From contig JADKGX010000001.1 in assembly GCA_016722065.1 (NCBI GenBank), positions 1,426,001 through 1,490,000 on the forward strand: 64,000 nucleotides of DNA, read 5' to 3'. The position numbers and the translations under genes are program-made. The notes beneath the pieces are model-generated. The model did not search any database and was not told the origin of the DNA. It saw nothing but the letters and a program-made list of their open reading frames with translations. Positions within the stretch are counted from its first letter, which is position 1. Every line of letters starts with the position of its first letter. Shown here piece after piece: positions 1 to 11,500 of the stretch. The stretch comes from Planctomycetota bacterium. GTDB taxonomy: Bacteria > Planctomycetota > UBA8742 > UBA2392.

Positions 1-297
1 TTTCTGGCGCAATGCCAGCTCGAAGCGATGAAGGTGCAGGCTTGGCTGGACGCCACACTCGGGTCGGCCTACGCAACAAGGCGAATGGAGCTGGCCGCCG
101 AACTTCAACGGCTTCAGCTTCAATCCGCCGCGTTTCGTGAGGCCTTACAGGCCAGTATGGTCATCGAGCAAAGCCGGTCGAGCCAGACGCAGTTTCTGAC
201 GGCCGCGCTGCCCTATCTGTCGCCGCAAGATCAAAGTGTCGTCGTGCAACTCATCCAGACGCTCAGCCAAAGACCCGCCCTGAACGACGGGTTCTAG
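1..297 (+). CDS. Hypothetical protein, 5' end outside window
   Basis: The reading frame is open from base 1 through the ATG at 28 to a stop at 295-297, so the gene may begin left of the window. The visible part is helical and rich in Ala, Leu and Gln, as in a coiled coil. I see no catalytic motif. A good terminator hairpin follows 10 bases after the stop, which supports a real gene end. Function unknown. Confidence 0.5.
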   Translation, partial: FLAQCQLEAMKVQAWLDATLGSAYATRRMELAAELQRLQLQSAAFREALQASMVIEQSRSSQTQFLTAALPYLSPQDQSVVVQLIQTLSQRPALNDGF

Positions 298-307
298 GCA
301 GCGCCGG

Positions 308-337
308 CAGAAGTCCCGAGCACGGGGCTTCTGTTTT
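308..337 (+). terminator. Rho-independent terminator
   Basis: The arms cagaagtcccg and cggggcttctg pair over 11 bp with one G-U, around a 4-base loop. TTTT follows. It closes the partial gene ending at 297. I see no gene in the rest of the stretch to 665. Confidence 0.7.
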
Positions 338-665
338 ACGGTAGCTTGCGGTCGAGGTATCGAACGCGAAAGCCAATCCCTCCGCAACCGCGTCCTCCAG
401 TCGCTGGCATTCCTTGAATGCGCCCGATTGAAGAGTTTATCCGAGCCGGTTTTGGAAAGGGCGGCAGGCATAGTACGCATAGGGCGCGTGAGAGAAGGCT
501 AGGGTTCAAGCCCGCTGATATTCGAGCGAATCAAGTTGAATTCGCCCTCCACGGGACGTCCAAGTGCTTTGTACTTTTTGGGCCCGTCCACATCCGCTAG
601 CGATGAACTCGTCCAAACCCCGTGCCGGGTAACTGGCGCCGATCGGAATACGTCTCTGGACCAGG

Positions 666-1451
666 TCAGTTGTTCCAGCTCTTCAGCACCTCTTCCGCAA
701 TCCGTCGCAGGGTCTCGTTCTCGCCATTGGCGAGCTCCGACAGATACCTGTGACCCTGCTCGTCACGGGTCACTGCAATCAGCGCAACCGCGCGCTGACG
801 AAGCTGAGGACTGCAGCTCTCATCCTTGGCAAGGGCAGTGATGCGCGCCTTGCCGCGTTCATCGGCTGAGTAGGCCAGGGCGTTAAGCGCCATCGTCGCG
901 TAAGGGTCGTTGTTGTCTACAAGTTCCAGCAACGTCGGCACCAACGACGCATCGGGCTTTTCGCGGGCAGCTTTCAGTCCACGCGCGCGAGTGTTGCCTT
1001 TGCTTGACGCAAGCGCAGTTTTCACCACGGCCGCTTCGCCTCCCTTGCCCTCCTTGCCCGCGAGTTGCAGCGCGACCTCTACGGCCTTGATTTGGACCGA
1101 CTCGTCCGGGTCGGCCACGATGGCTTTGCGCAGAAGCGGCATGTTCGAAGCGGCCCAATCCTGTGCGGCGACCCATTCGAGGTGCTTAAGCCGCTCCTGG
1201 GCAGTCTTGAGCTCGCTCATTTTCTGGTCGGCTGCTTCCGCTGGCGTCGGTACGGCGCGGAGTTGGTCGCCATCGCTTGCGGAGTTGTTGACCGACCTCT
1301 TTCCAACCTGATTCGGCGCGTCACCGGGGTTGTTCCAGATCCAGGCTGCGACAAGCGACCCGACAAGCGACCCGACAAGCAGGACAACTGCAATCAAGAC
1401 AAGTGGAAGACGTTTCACGGATTGTTCCTCGATCGCGGACTCGGTTTGCAC
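666..1451 (-). CDS. Membrane-anchored HEAT-repeat-like protein
   Basis: A 261-residue protein from a GTG start. An alternative GTG 11 codons in (about 1418) would place the basic KRLP segment right at the N terminus. One transmembrane segment (about residues 14-38) is followed by a polar linker and then alpha-helical repeats of the HEAT/PBS type, such as LLRKAIVADPDESVQIKAVE and VPTLLELVDNNDPYA. This suggests a single-pass protein with a helical scaffold outside or inside the membrane. No catalytic residues are visible. It is transcribed away from the secreted protein at 1806; the stretch between the two genes shows nothing I recognise. Confidence 0.65.
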   Translation of the reverse strand: MQTESAIEEQSVKRLPLVLIAVVLLVGSLVGSLVAAWIWNNPGDAPNQVGKRSVNNSASDGDQLRAVPTPAEAADQKMSELKTAQERLKHLEWVAAQDWAASNMPLLRKAIVADPDESVQIKAVEVALQLAGKEGKGGEAAVVKTALASSKGNTRARGLKAAREKPDASLVPTLLELVDNNDPYATMALNALAYSADERGKARITALAKDESCSPQLRQRAVALIAVTRDEQGHRYLSELANGENETLRRIAEEVLKSWNN

Positions 1452-1805
1452 CTATGGCTCAGAGACACACCAAGTGCTCCTGAGAAGCCTACACCACAGA
1501 GAGACATCCTGCCGAGCTAGGCGAACAAAAAAGCGTCGCACTCAAAAAGTGTCGCACCCAAATGGTATCTCTCCCCGACGCTGGCTCTTCACCAGCTGCC
1601 AGAACATGAACGCCGCCTGAGCGCACTGGGCGCATAGCACTTGTCGCATCGAAAATGGAAATGCACAGCTTGCCTACGTATCAATATGGACACTGTCAGA
1701 AACTTTTATCGACATATTGGTCGCAGAGCGACCTTTTGTGGGATAGGATTCCTGTCTCAGGTTCTTTTCAACCTTGCCAGTTCATCACGCCACTGGAGTC
1801 GTGCC

Positions 1806-2471
1806 ATGGTAAAGCGCATCGCGTGCGCGCTGTGTGTGTTCGTGTGTCTGCTGCTGATTGCCGGCCCTACCAAGGCGGATCCGCCACCAAGCGACGCTGG
1901 CGACTGGCTGACGTGGATGCCGATGAATGTCCACAACAACGCCATCAACCTGACCGGCTACCAGAACAAGACGATCTACGTGGTGCTGTTCTCGCCGGAC
2001 AAAGACACGGCCTGCTCGATGGTCCGCGCTGTGGCCGCCCACGTTCGGGCGCACCCGAACCATGCCGGTAAGGTGCTTGCCATGTGCATGGACGATACGG
2101 GCTACAAGGCCATTCGCCTGTATCTGCGCCAGGAGGAATACACCAAGCGTGTAGCCGCCTGGAGTGCCGAGCAGGAGGTCGCTGCTGCGGCAGCCCAGCA
2201 GTCCGGTGCGACCTACAACCGGCCACCGATGCCGGACTTCGTCACCACGATTGAAAGCGAACTCGAAACCGTCCAGGGACGCGACGATCTGATGGCATAC
2301 CACCTACCGTTCACGACCTGCGCACGGTGTGAGGACATGTGGACCTGGCTGCTGCGGCGTATCACCAAGCCCGAGGGCATGCCCCGAGCACTGAAGTTCA
2401 ACCCTCAAGCCACGCTGCTGAACGAGTGGGATTGCATCCCTAACCCAAACCCGCTGGCCCAGAACGACTAA
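1806..2471 (+). CDS. Secreted hypothetical protein, possibly thioredoxin-like
   Basis: The frame opens earlier, at 1641, but the ATG at 1806 begins a clear signal peptide (MVKRIACALCVFVCLLLIAG, then a PTKA-type cleavage region), so I place the start there, giving 221 residues. The mature part has a beta-strand segment YVVLFSPDKDTACSMVRAVA and later a CARCEDMW motif. These are reminiscent of thioredoxin-fold proteins, but no standard CxxC follows the first strand. The RHS gene starts 45 bases downstream on the same strand, so the two may be co-transcribed. Function unknown. Confidence 0.6.
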   Translation: MVKRIACALCVFVCLLLIAGPTKADPPPSDAGDWLTWMPMNVHNNAINLTGYQNKTIYVVLFSPDKDTACSMVRAVAAHVRAHPNHAGKVLAMCMDDTGYKAIRLYLRQEEYTKRVAAWSAEQEVAAAAAQQSGATYNRPPMPDFVTTIESELETVQGRDDLMAYHLPFTTCARCEDMWTWLLRRITKPEGMPRALKFNPQATLLNEWDCIPNPNPLAQND

Positions 2472-2516
2472 GCAGCAACTACCGACCGAATCTCAGGCCT
2501 TTACCGGAAAACACCC

Positions 2517-5500
2517 ATGAATCGACTGATCCTGATCGCCCTTCTTGCGCTGTGCGCCACAGGCCTGACAGCTGCCACTGACATCACAGGGGACATCACT
2601 ACCAACACCACGTGGAACAATGCTGGGAGTCCCTATCGACTCAAGCCGTTGATCGGTGACATCACAATACGGAACGGCGCGACGCTAACTATCGATAGCA
2701 CCAATGGAGCTGTTGACGTTGAGTGGGTCGGGCAGCTGCTCGCTACCGACTTCGACTTGGCTGTTGGCAATGGTTCCAGCCAGCAGGGAACACTGCTGAT
2801 GAAGGCAGCCTCTGGAGCCATCACGTTCAAGGTGAAGACAGGTGGAAACATCCGAGTCAAAAACAACGGCCAGCTGCGGTGGTCTGACACAACGGCCGCC
2901 ACAACATTCACCCGATACGATGGCAGCAACACCTGGGGCGCGCTCATCTTTGAAGCCAGCCAGTCACGTCAGAGCGAGGTCAAGAAGAGCACATTCTCCT
3001 ACGGCGGCAACGACAGCCAGACGGCGATGGTCGTCATCAACGACATGTCGAGCAATTACCCAAGCTTCGCTGACGTGACGTTTACAAACCAGGCGACGAC
3101 AGGTGTCGCTGCCATCCGCTGCAACACCAAAGGCATCAATGCCCTGAAAGAGGGGAACTTTACTTCCCTGACCGCTGGCGGAAACGTGGTGAGCGTTTCG
3201 TCGATCGATTACGTATTCTACCTGAATGCCGTAACGTCGACGGAAGCCACGATCCGCTTTCCAGACGTCGATTCGCCCGACTCACCTGTCAACTACCTGA
3301 CCGGCACCAACACCGTTGGCGACTCCTCCAACATCAGCCATTGGCGATTCGATGACGGCTATACGTTCAAGTGCGCGAATTCGTCGATGGTAGCGGTGAC
3401 GCGAGGTTCAGTTTGGGGCAGCGCTGAATCCCGGGCCGAGTTTCGCTCAGTGAACACGAGCCCCGGGTACTCTGACTGGCAGGGCGTACGAGACACCGGA
3501 ACAACGTACGTCAACCGTTTCGGAGACATTGGCCCATTTGCCTTTGTAACGGTTCGCGATGCCAGCTTGGGCGTGTACGTGGACAAAGGCGTAAGCAGCC
3601 CCCTGTTCTCCAATGCCACGCAGCGCTTGCCTGGTCTGCAAACGTACCATTGCGACACTGGCGTTTGGGTGAGCACTCCGGACGGCACGACAGTCCTTGA
3701 GGACGCGATTGTAGGCGGCTCCTCTTCGACAGACTATTGCACCAGCACCGGCGTCTTTGCCGGATCCGGAGCTACCGAGCTGTTGCGATGCTCGCTGGAA
3801 GGCGTTGGTTCCAGCGGGCGCAGCCTATGGGTTGGCGCATCCACCGGCACAACGCTTCGGGACTGCTGCATTCGCGGCGGTGGCACCTATGCGGTATACC
3901 TCTATGGATTTGGGCAAGTCTGCCACGCGTCTATCGAACGAACGGTCATCGAGGCATCAACAACCTACGGCGTCTATGCGTTTGCCGCGGCCTTTGGAGG
4001 CACTGATGGCGCGGTCTATCTGCGCATGTCCCACTCGTTTGTGAACGTCGCAGCAGCAACCAGCTATGGAGTCTACCTGGGCGGCGATGCCACTTCACCC
4101 GTAGACTCGCTGATCGAAGACTGCACGCTCACAGGTCCCGACCGGGCATTCTATGGAGCTGTGGTGAAGACCGGGCTTACCGTGGGCGGAGTGTCCTCCG
4201 CGTCCGTGGTTCGCAGATCCACCTTCTCCGGTGCCGTTTACGGCGCACAGATCAACAGCACGACCAACAACACAATTGAGTACTCGTTTGAGGAATGCAA
4301 CTTCCTTGGCAACACCTACGGCCTGCGGGATGACCGTACTCAGACAGCTCGAACCGTTGCAAGCCGGTGCACCTTCATTGCCAACAGCACCAATGGGGCC
4401 TACGACGCCAGCGGTGGCAGTTCCGCCACCGACCTGCTGGCTGAAGGCTGCTATTGGGGTGCTTCCAATGGCCCGGGCGGCAGCGGGCCGGGCAGCGGCG
4501 ACGCTGTCAGCTCCAATGTGGACTATAGCCCATTCTTGCCTGCGTCTTATGCGGGCCTGTTGATCGGGGGCAGCCCGGCGGGTGTTACGCGCCTGGGCGT
4601 CAAGAATGCCACCGGGGGCACGACGTACCCTGATCAGCTGCACCTGGTTGACGATGATGCCATTGCAATCGCCTGGACATTTGCCAGTGACTTCGGCGCC
4701 CAGGCGCAGAGTGCCTACGAAATCGACATCGACAACGACTCGGGCTTTGGATCGCTGACCTACGACGGCTCCAAGACGACCAGCGCCTCCAGCGACATCG
4801 GGATTGCCCCGACACTTGCGGCTGGCACGTTGTACTACCTTCGCATCCGCCTTTGGGACGCGGACGACCGGTCTGGCCCCTGGAACTACCACGTGTTCCG
4901 AACGAACACGGTGCCGGCACAGGTTGGCAGCAGTAATCGCTCGCCCGCCGACACGTCATCAACGGGCGACTGGACTCCTGTCCTTGTCTGGGAGCGACCG
5001 GTGGACGCCGACGACGACCCCCTTCACTTTGAGGTTGTGGTCGACGACGAAGAAACTGGCAAAGTGGACTTCGTAGTCAGGTCCTGGACTTTGAGCGAAG
5101 CCAATCTCTTGAGCACTTCTACCGACGCCAGGCCAAAGTTTGAACTGTCCACGGACGACGGTTCTACTTGGATACCATTCCCCAAAGATGGCGCGCCGGC
5201 TGGCGCCACGACAAGAGTAAGGTTGCTCTGGCCGGACGCTTTTGCTCTGCCCGATGCCACTTATGAATGGTACGTCAAGGCCTTCGACGGGTTTGAGTAT
5301 GGAACCGCGTCGACCACATGGTCGCTTACCGTTTCCCGGGGATACTCCGTCTCTGGAAAGTTGACCAACACGAGCGATACCGGGCAATCCGGCAAGACCA
5401 TTCGCGTCTTCCATGGCACGACACTCCTGGCTCAGTCGGTCTCTACCGATGGCTCCGGGAACTATTCGTTCAGCAGTGCCAACAAGTTGACGGCGGAACT

Positions 5501-8500
5501 CGAGGTTGGCGACATTCTTACGTTGTTCGTCGACGGCGACTCGGAAAAGGCGGCGCGAGTATTGCAGTTTGCAGGCGAGGACATGGCAGGCATGAACTTG
5601 GTCTTCGGTCGTGCGTTTGCAGGACCGACGCTTTCGGGCCACCTCCTGGCCAACGCCGATTTTGCGGCGGACAGCGGTGATGACGCGGACATCCCTTGGA
5701 CACTCAGCGGCTCCACCGTCACCTTTTCGTCGGCCCTGAACGGCTCTGCAAAAGGCTGCTTGATTGTTGGCGATTGGGATCTGACCGGCTCAGTTGATGG
5801 AACGACCTCGCTCGACACTGAACTTCTGGTCGAAGCCTCCGGTCGTCTTCGGACACTTGGCCAGAATGCCAGCTTCCACAAGTTGACCAACAACGGGCTT
5901 CTCGAAGTCACAGGCGGCTCGCGTCTGACCATCGACGGAGCGAACTCTACCTCCAGTGGCACGTTGATTGTTCGGGACGGCAAGTTGCGCCTGCAAAAAT
6001 CGGGTGGGTTGTCCCTGACCGTCGACAACGGCGTTTGCGAGCTGATTCGCGCGGAGCTGGATGTCAACACGGGAGATGCCAGCAGCCTGGCTATCGACTC
6101 TGGAACCGGTATGCTTGCGGTTCTCAGCGCCACTGGGTGCACCTTTTCGAAGTTCGGTGTAGTGATCGAAACCGACGGGCTGTGCGCGAGGTTTGACAAC
6201 AACACGTTCAACACCGGCGTCTCTACGCGGCACATTCACTGGAAAACCACCGACACGCGAAGCACCGGCGTCATGCGCGGCATCCGGTTCGACTACGCCT
6301 TTGGCGGTAGCACCTACAACGTGGACGCGGCTTCCAATGCGGTCGCCCTAAAAATGGTTGGCTGCGGCGGCGTGCGCTCCGGTTCCAGCTACGAAAACGA
6401 TTCAGGCAACAAAGTCACGTGGGAGCTGGTACCCCCAAGCGGGCTCAAGGTGACCATCGGTGATACGAGACTGTTGCTGGAGTGGGACGCCACCGCCCAG
6501 GCCAGCCCAAGCGGTGCGGGCTACAACGTATATCGTTCCACGGACCCTGATGCATCTTTGCCTTGGGGATCACCGCTGAATGGCGGCTCGCCGCTGACCA
6601 CGACCAGCTATGCCAGCGAGAGCCTGAGCAACGGCACGGCGTACTACTATTACGTCACGGTTGACACGACATCGGAAGCCGAAAGCAATAGCTCCAACCG
6701 CGTTAATGCCAAGCCCATCGCCGGAAGTATTGAAGCCTTGTCGCCCGCTGGCGGCAACAAGGGTGCCGCAGTTGCAGTAACGGTGTTTGGCAAGGCTACT
6801 CACTGGAAAGACAGCTCCGGCAATGCCACGTTGTCCTATACCGGCACCAATGTGACAGTAAACGACACTCTTTACGTTAGCGCGACTTTGGCGTTGACGG
6901 ACCTGACATTGTCGGGAACGGCCACGTCGGGCAACATTCAGGTCGTTCGGAACGATGTTTGGGGCATCTCGGCCTACGACGAGACAAAAACGTCCGCATT
7001 TACCGTAAGCAATGCCACGGACGTTACCAGGCCAACCATCTCCTTTTCCGCCCCAACCGCTGACGCCAACGTAAGTACCGCTGGCACATGGACAATCACA
7101 GTCGCATACAATGCCCAGAGCGGAACGATCGACACCGCGAGCCTGCAGTTAATGGCGTCGCGCGCAGTTACGGTGCAGAACGTCAGCCGTCCGATCGGCA
7201 CGAATTTGTCGGCCATAGCAAACTTCTGGGATGCAACCTACCCGAACTCGACCACTGCAACCTGCACCGTCAAAAATTCATCGGCCACCGAACTTTTCTC
7301 GGACGGCGAGTACATACTTTCGGCGCGAATCGCCAACAACAATGGCCAATACTCGGAGTGGCAGTCTCGCCGGTTCTTCGTCAACGGCGCCGGCACAAAC
7401 GTGTTGAAGTGCACGACATTGCTGATTCAAGGCTCGACGATGAACGCTACCGTGACGGGAACCAGCCTGAGTTCCACGCAAACGATCAGCTTCGGATCGG
7501 ACATCACGGTCAACAGTGCTTCTGGAAGCGGGTCAAGCATTACAGTCAACGTCACGGTCGGCAATCTCGCGGCCTGCGGGCCCCGCACGATCACAACGAA
7601 CAACGGGGGCAAGTCCGGCATCGCCACCGTCGAGTATCCGACCAACATTCTGCCGACCGTGACCAACGCGGAGCCCTCACGCAACCCCGCTATTGCCGGC
7701 GTCAACGTGTTCCTCAAGAACGGCGCGTTCTTCAAGTCGGAGACCGACCTTGCGGTCCGCGGCCGCATGATGGGCATTTCCTGGTCGCGTTTCTATCGCA
7801 GCGACCTTGGCTACAACGGCCCGATGGGCAATGGCTGGGTCGGGCATTACTTCCAGCGAGCTGTCTTTGACGGCGGAAGCTCCGACATCCATTGGTACAC
7901 GCCGGATGGCCGCAAGGAAGTGTTTCCAGATGTTACGGGCGGCTTCAGCAGCCCGGTGGGCGTGTACGTGACTGCTACTCGCGAAACCACCCACAACACG
8001 ATCACGCTGATTGACCGTCACGGCTATCGCTGCGTCTTTGACAAAGATGGCCGCCTGTGGCGTTGCATTGACCGCAACGGCAACAAGACCGAGTGCACTT
8101 ACAACTACGCCGGGCAGCTCACCACCATCACCAACGACCTTGGTGAAACCTTCACCGTTGCGTACCACGCGCACGGTCGCGTGGACACGGTCTCCGACAA
8201 CATGTGGAACGACGGCTCCAGCGGTCACACATCAGCGCGCCAAGTCGAGTACGAGTACAGCACCGCGGGCGACTTGACCGAGCAAAAAGCACCCACCACG
8301 GACCGCTACGACGGCTCGCCGCTTGCGCGCATTACCTATGGCTACGCCTACGACGCCGCACATCGCCTGATCCGCTGCATTAACCCGCGCGAGTTCGCCC
8401 AGGGCGGCAACCCGGCGGCCTACCTTGAAAACACCTACGACGATTCAGGCCGCATCACTGACCAGAAACTTGGCGACGAGTCTGACGTCGTTGATGCGCA

Positions 8501-11500
8501 CGTCCCCAAGTCGGCCTTCATCAGGCTGCGCTACGAAAGCAGCACGCTGATCCGCGAGCTTGATCGCAACAGCCTGCGCACGGACTACACCATCGACGCG
8601 ACCGGGCGCACCACCGACGTCAAGCGCTACACAGGCTTCTATTCCGTGGATACCGATTTCCCGTACACCCACAGCACCGTTTCCAGCATTCTCAGCAAAT
8701 TGCGTACCGGCGACCCGAGCTACTTCCAGACGGTGTTCACATACAACAGCAATCACGAAATCCTCACCGCTACCTACCCGCGTGGCAACAAGGTCACCTA
8801 CACCTACCCAAGCGGTAGCAGCCAGGCCGCAGCCACGGCGGACTCGTGCAGCGGCACGGTGATGACCGATGTGGTTCACCTCGGCACCTGGTCCACTAAC
8901 GCCTTCGCCGGCATGACTTTGCGCATGGGCACCAACGCGGGAAACTACCGCTACTACCCGATTGTCTCTAACACCAGCACAACCATCACCGTCACCACGG
9001 GCTACAGCCTGAGCGGCGACGGCTGGAACGCCGATGCCTACGCGGTCTACAACCAGACCAACGATCCTATGGCCGCCGGCAACGTACTGACAGTCACCCG
9101 CAGCGACGAAGGGCTTGGCTCGCTGTCGGACATCGTAAGCACATACACCTACGAGCCGCGCTATCAGTTCGTGAAAACAGTCAAGGACCCACGCAACAAC
9201 ACCAGCACGTACACCTACGATTACGAAGAGTCCGAGGCCAACGGGGCCGACGCCGGCAACCTCGTGGCGGTGACATCGCCCAACATCACCGGCTCGATGG
9301 CCGCCAGCGGCACAATCACCACACGCACGACCTATAACGAATTCGGTCAGCCTGTTGCCATGGTTGACGGCGAAGGCAACGTCACCCGCCTTGTCTATCA
9401 CACGTCCGGCAGCCAGATTGGCTTTTTGAAAAACCGTATCGCGGCTTGGGGCGAACTCGACCTTACCAGCGAATACGAATACGACCCCGTGGGCAACCTG
9501 ACTGCATCCTGGCCACCCCGCGCCTTTGAGACGGGCGTGACCAAGGACGACTTCAAGGCCAGCTTCGATGTCAATGAACTCAACCAGACCTGGCACAGCA
9601 GCCACAAAGTCGACGTCGGGGCCTACGGCTCCTTGACCCTGTCCACTGTCGACAGCTACAGCTACTTCGACGCCAACGGCAACCTGACCAACAGTTTCAG
9701 AGAATACATCACCGACGCCGCGAGTTCGCCTTCGGGCCCAAGCGACGTGCTTGACCCCACATCGTTCTCCAAGGCCAGCAGCGCCATGGCCGCGACTTGG
9801 GTCGAGAGCAGCGCCACCTACAACCTGCTGAACTACACAGTATCCAGCACGGTCGATGCGATTGCTGGCAGTACGATCACGCAGTACACCTCGCGGGTTG
9901 AGTACGACAGCAACTACAACGTGCGGGATTCGATCACCCCGCTGGGCAACCGTTCGCGCACGCTGTACGACGAACGCGACATGGTCTATCAGCGCATCGC
10001 CGGCGCCAGCAGTGACGTTGCCGGCACCTTCACCAGCAACTACGACGCCAACGGCAACCTGCTGACCTCGGTGGACGCCCTGGGCAACACCACCACCTAC
10101 GTCTACGACGGCTTCGACCGCACCACCAAGGTCACCGACGCTGCCGGTCATTATCGTGAATCAGACTATGACGCCAACAGTAACGTGACTGAAAGCCGGG
10201 CCTTTGACAGCCTAGGCGTGCTGCTTGCCAAATCGCAGACGACCTTCGACGAGATCAACCGCGGCTACACCTCACGGCGCCTGGCCAACGACCACCTGGG
10301 CATCCCGATCGGCGATGGCTGGAGCACCTCTACCAACGTTCTGGACAAAAACTCGCGCACCGTCACCAGCACCAACGACAACGGCGTAACGTCCTACATG
10401 TTCTACGACGGGGCCAACCGCGTTCGCCTGTCTCGCGACGCTGTGGGCAATGAGGTCGAGCCCGTCTACAACGCCCACGGCGTGGCCCTGCGCACGAACT
10501 ATCGCGAGGTAAACCAGCTCACCAGCGCCATCGAGATCAGCCACACCGAAGTTGACATTTCCCACCAGGACACCGTGCTGCGCGGCAAGGACCGCCGCTG
10601 GTCGTCCAGCTTCGATACTTCCAGCCTAGTCAAGTATGACGGCTGGGGGCGGGTCACCTTGCGCACCGACCCTGCCTCCACCACCGTCGCCTACACCTAT
10701 GACCTTTTGTCGCGCACGACCGACACACTTGAAGAAGCAGGCACCGACGACATCTACACCCGGTTTGAATACGACGCCCAAAGCCGCGTCACCATGCGCG
10801 CGATCAAGCGCAACCCCACCGACAGCAACTGGCAGGAAACCACCTACGCCTTTGACGAACGTTCACGCCTGATCACCCACCGCAGGCCTGACGCGGGCAC
10901 GACCGGCGACATCTGGACCTACCGCTACGACGCCAACGGCAACCGGCTGGGCTGGACGGACCCGCTGGGCACACAGGTGACCGACACCTTTGACGCCCGC
11001 AACCTGGTTGCCTACCGCAACATCACGCGCGGCACGGGCATCAAGGGCGCCACCTATGAATCCTATGAGTTCGACGGCTTGGGCCGCCTGCAATCCTGCA
11101 GCAACTATGAAGGCAGCAACCTGATAACGGCCTCGGCCTGGCAGTACAACACACTCTCGATGCCCGAACGCCGCGACACCTCCGTGGCCAAGCACGGCGG
11201 CACCATTCTGGGCACCTGGACCAACCGGGCTGAATACGACGGCAGCGGCTTCAACCGTGCCACAATCTACAACGACGGCCACCGCGTGGAACACACGCCG
11301 GACCAGCTCAACCGCCTGCTGGAGACCTTCGACGTGACCAAAAACGTCAGCATCGGCGTTTACCAGTACGCGGGGCCTGGCCGATTGATTGAAACGACCG
11401 CTGGCAACGGCGTGCGCACCACCTATGCCTGGGAAGCCAGCGGTTGCGGTTGCGGCGGCAGCACCAGCTTCTGTGAACGCGTTCAACACGCCCTGGTCGG

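Noticed and set aside
8445..10151. A 568-residue open frame on the minus strand inside the RHS gene
   Set aside because: It is antisense to YD repeats whose plus-strand frame is continuous and motif-rich; Val/Gly-rich composition is a typical shadow.
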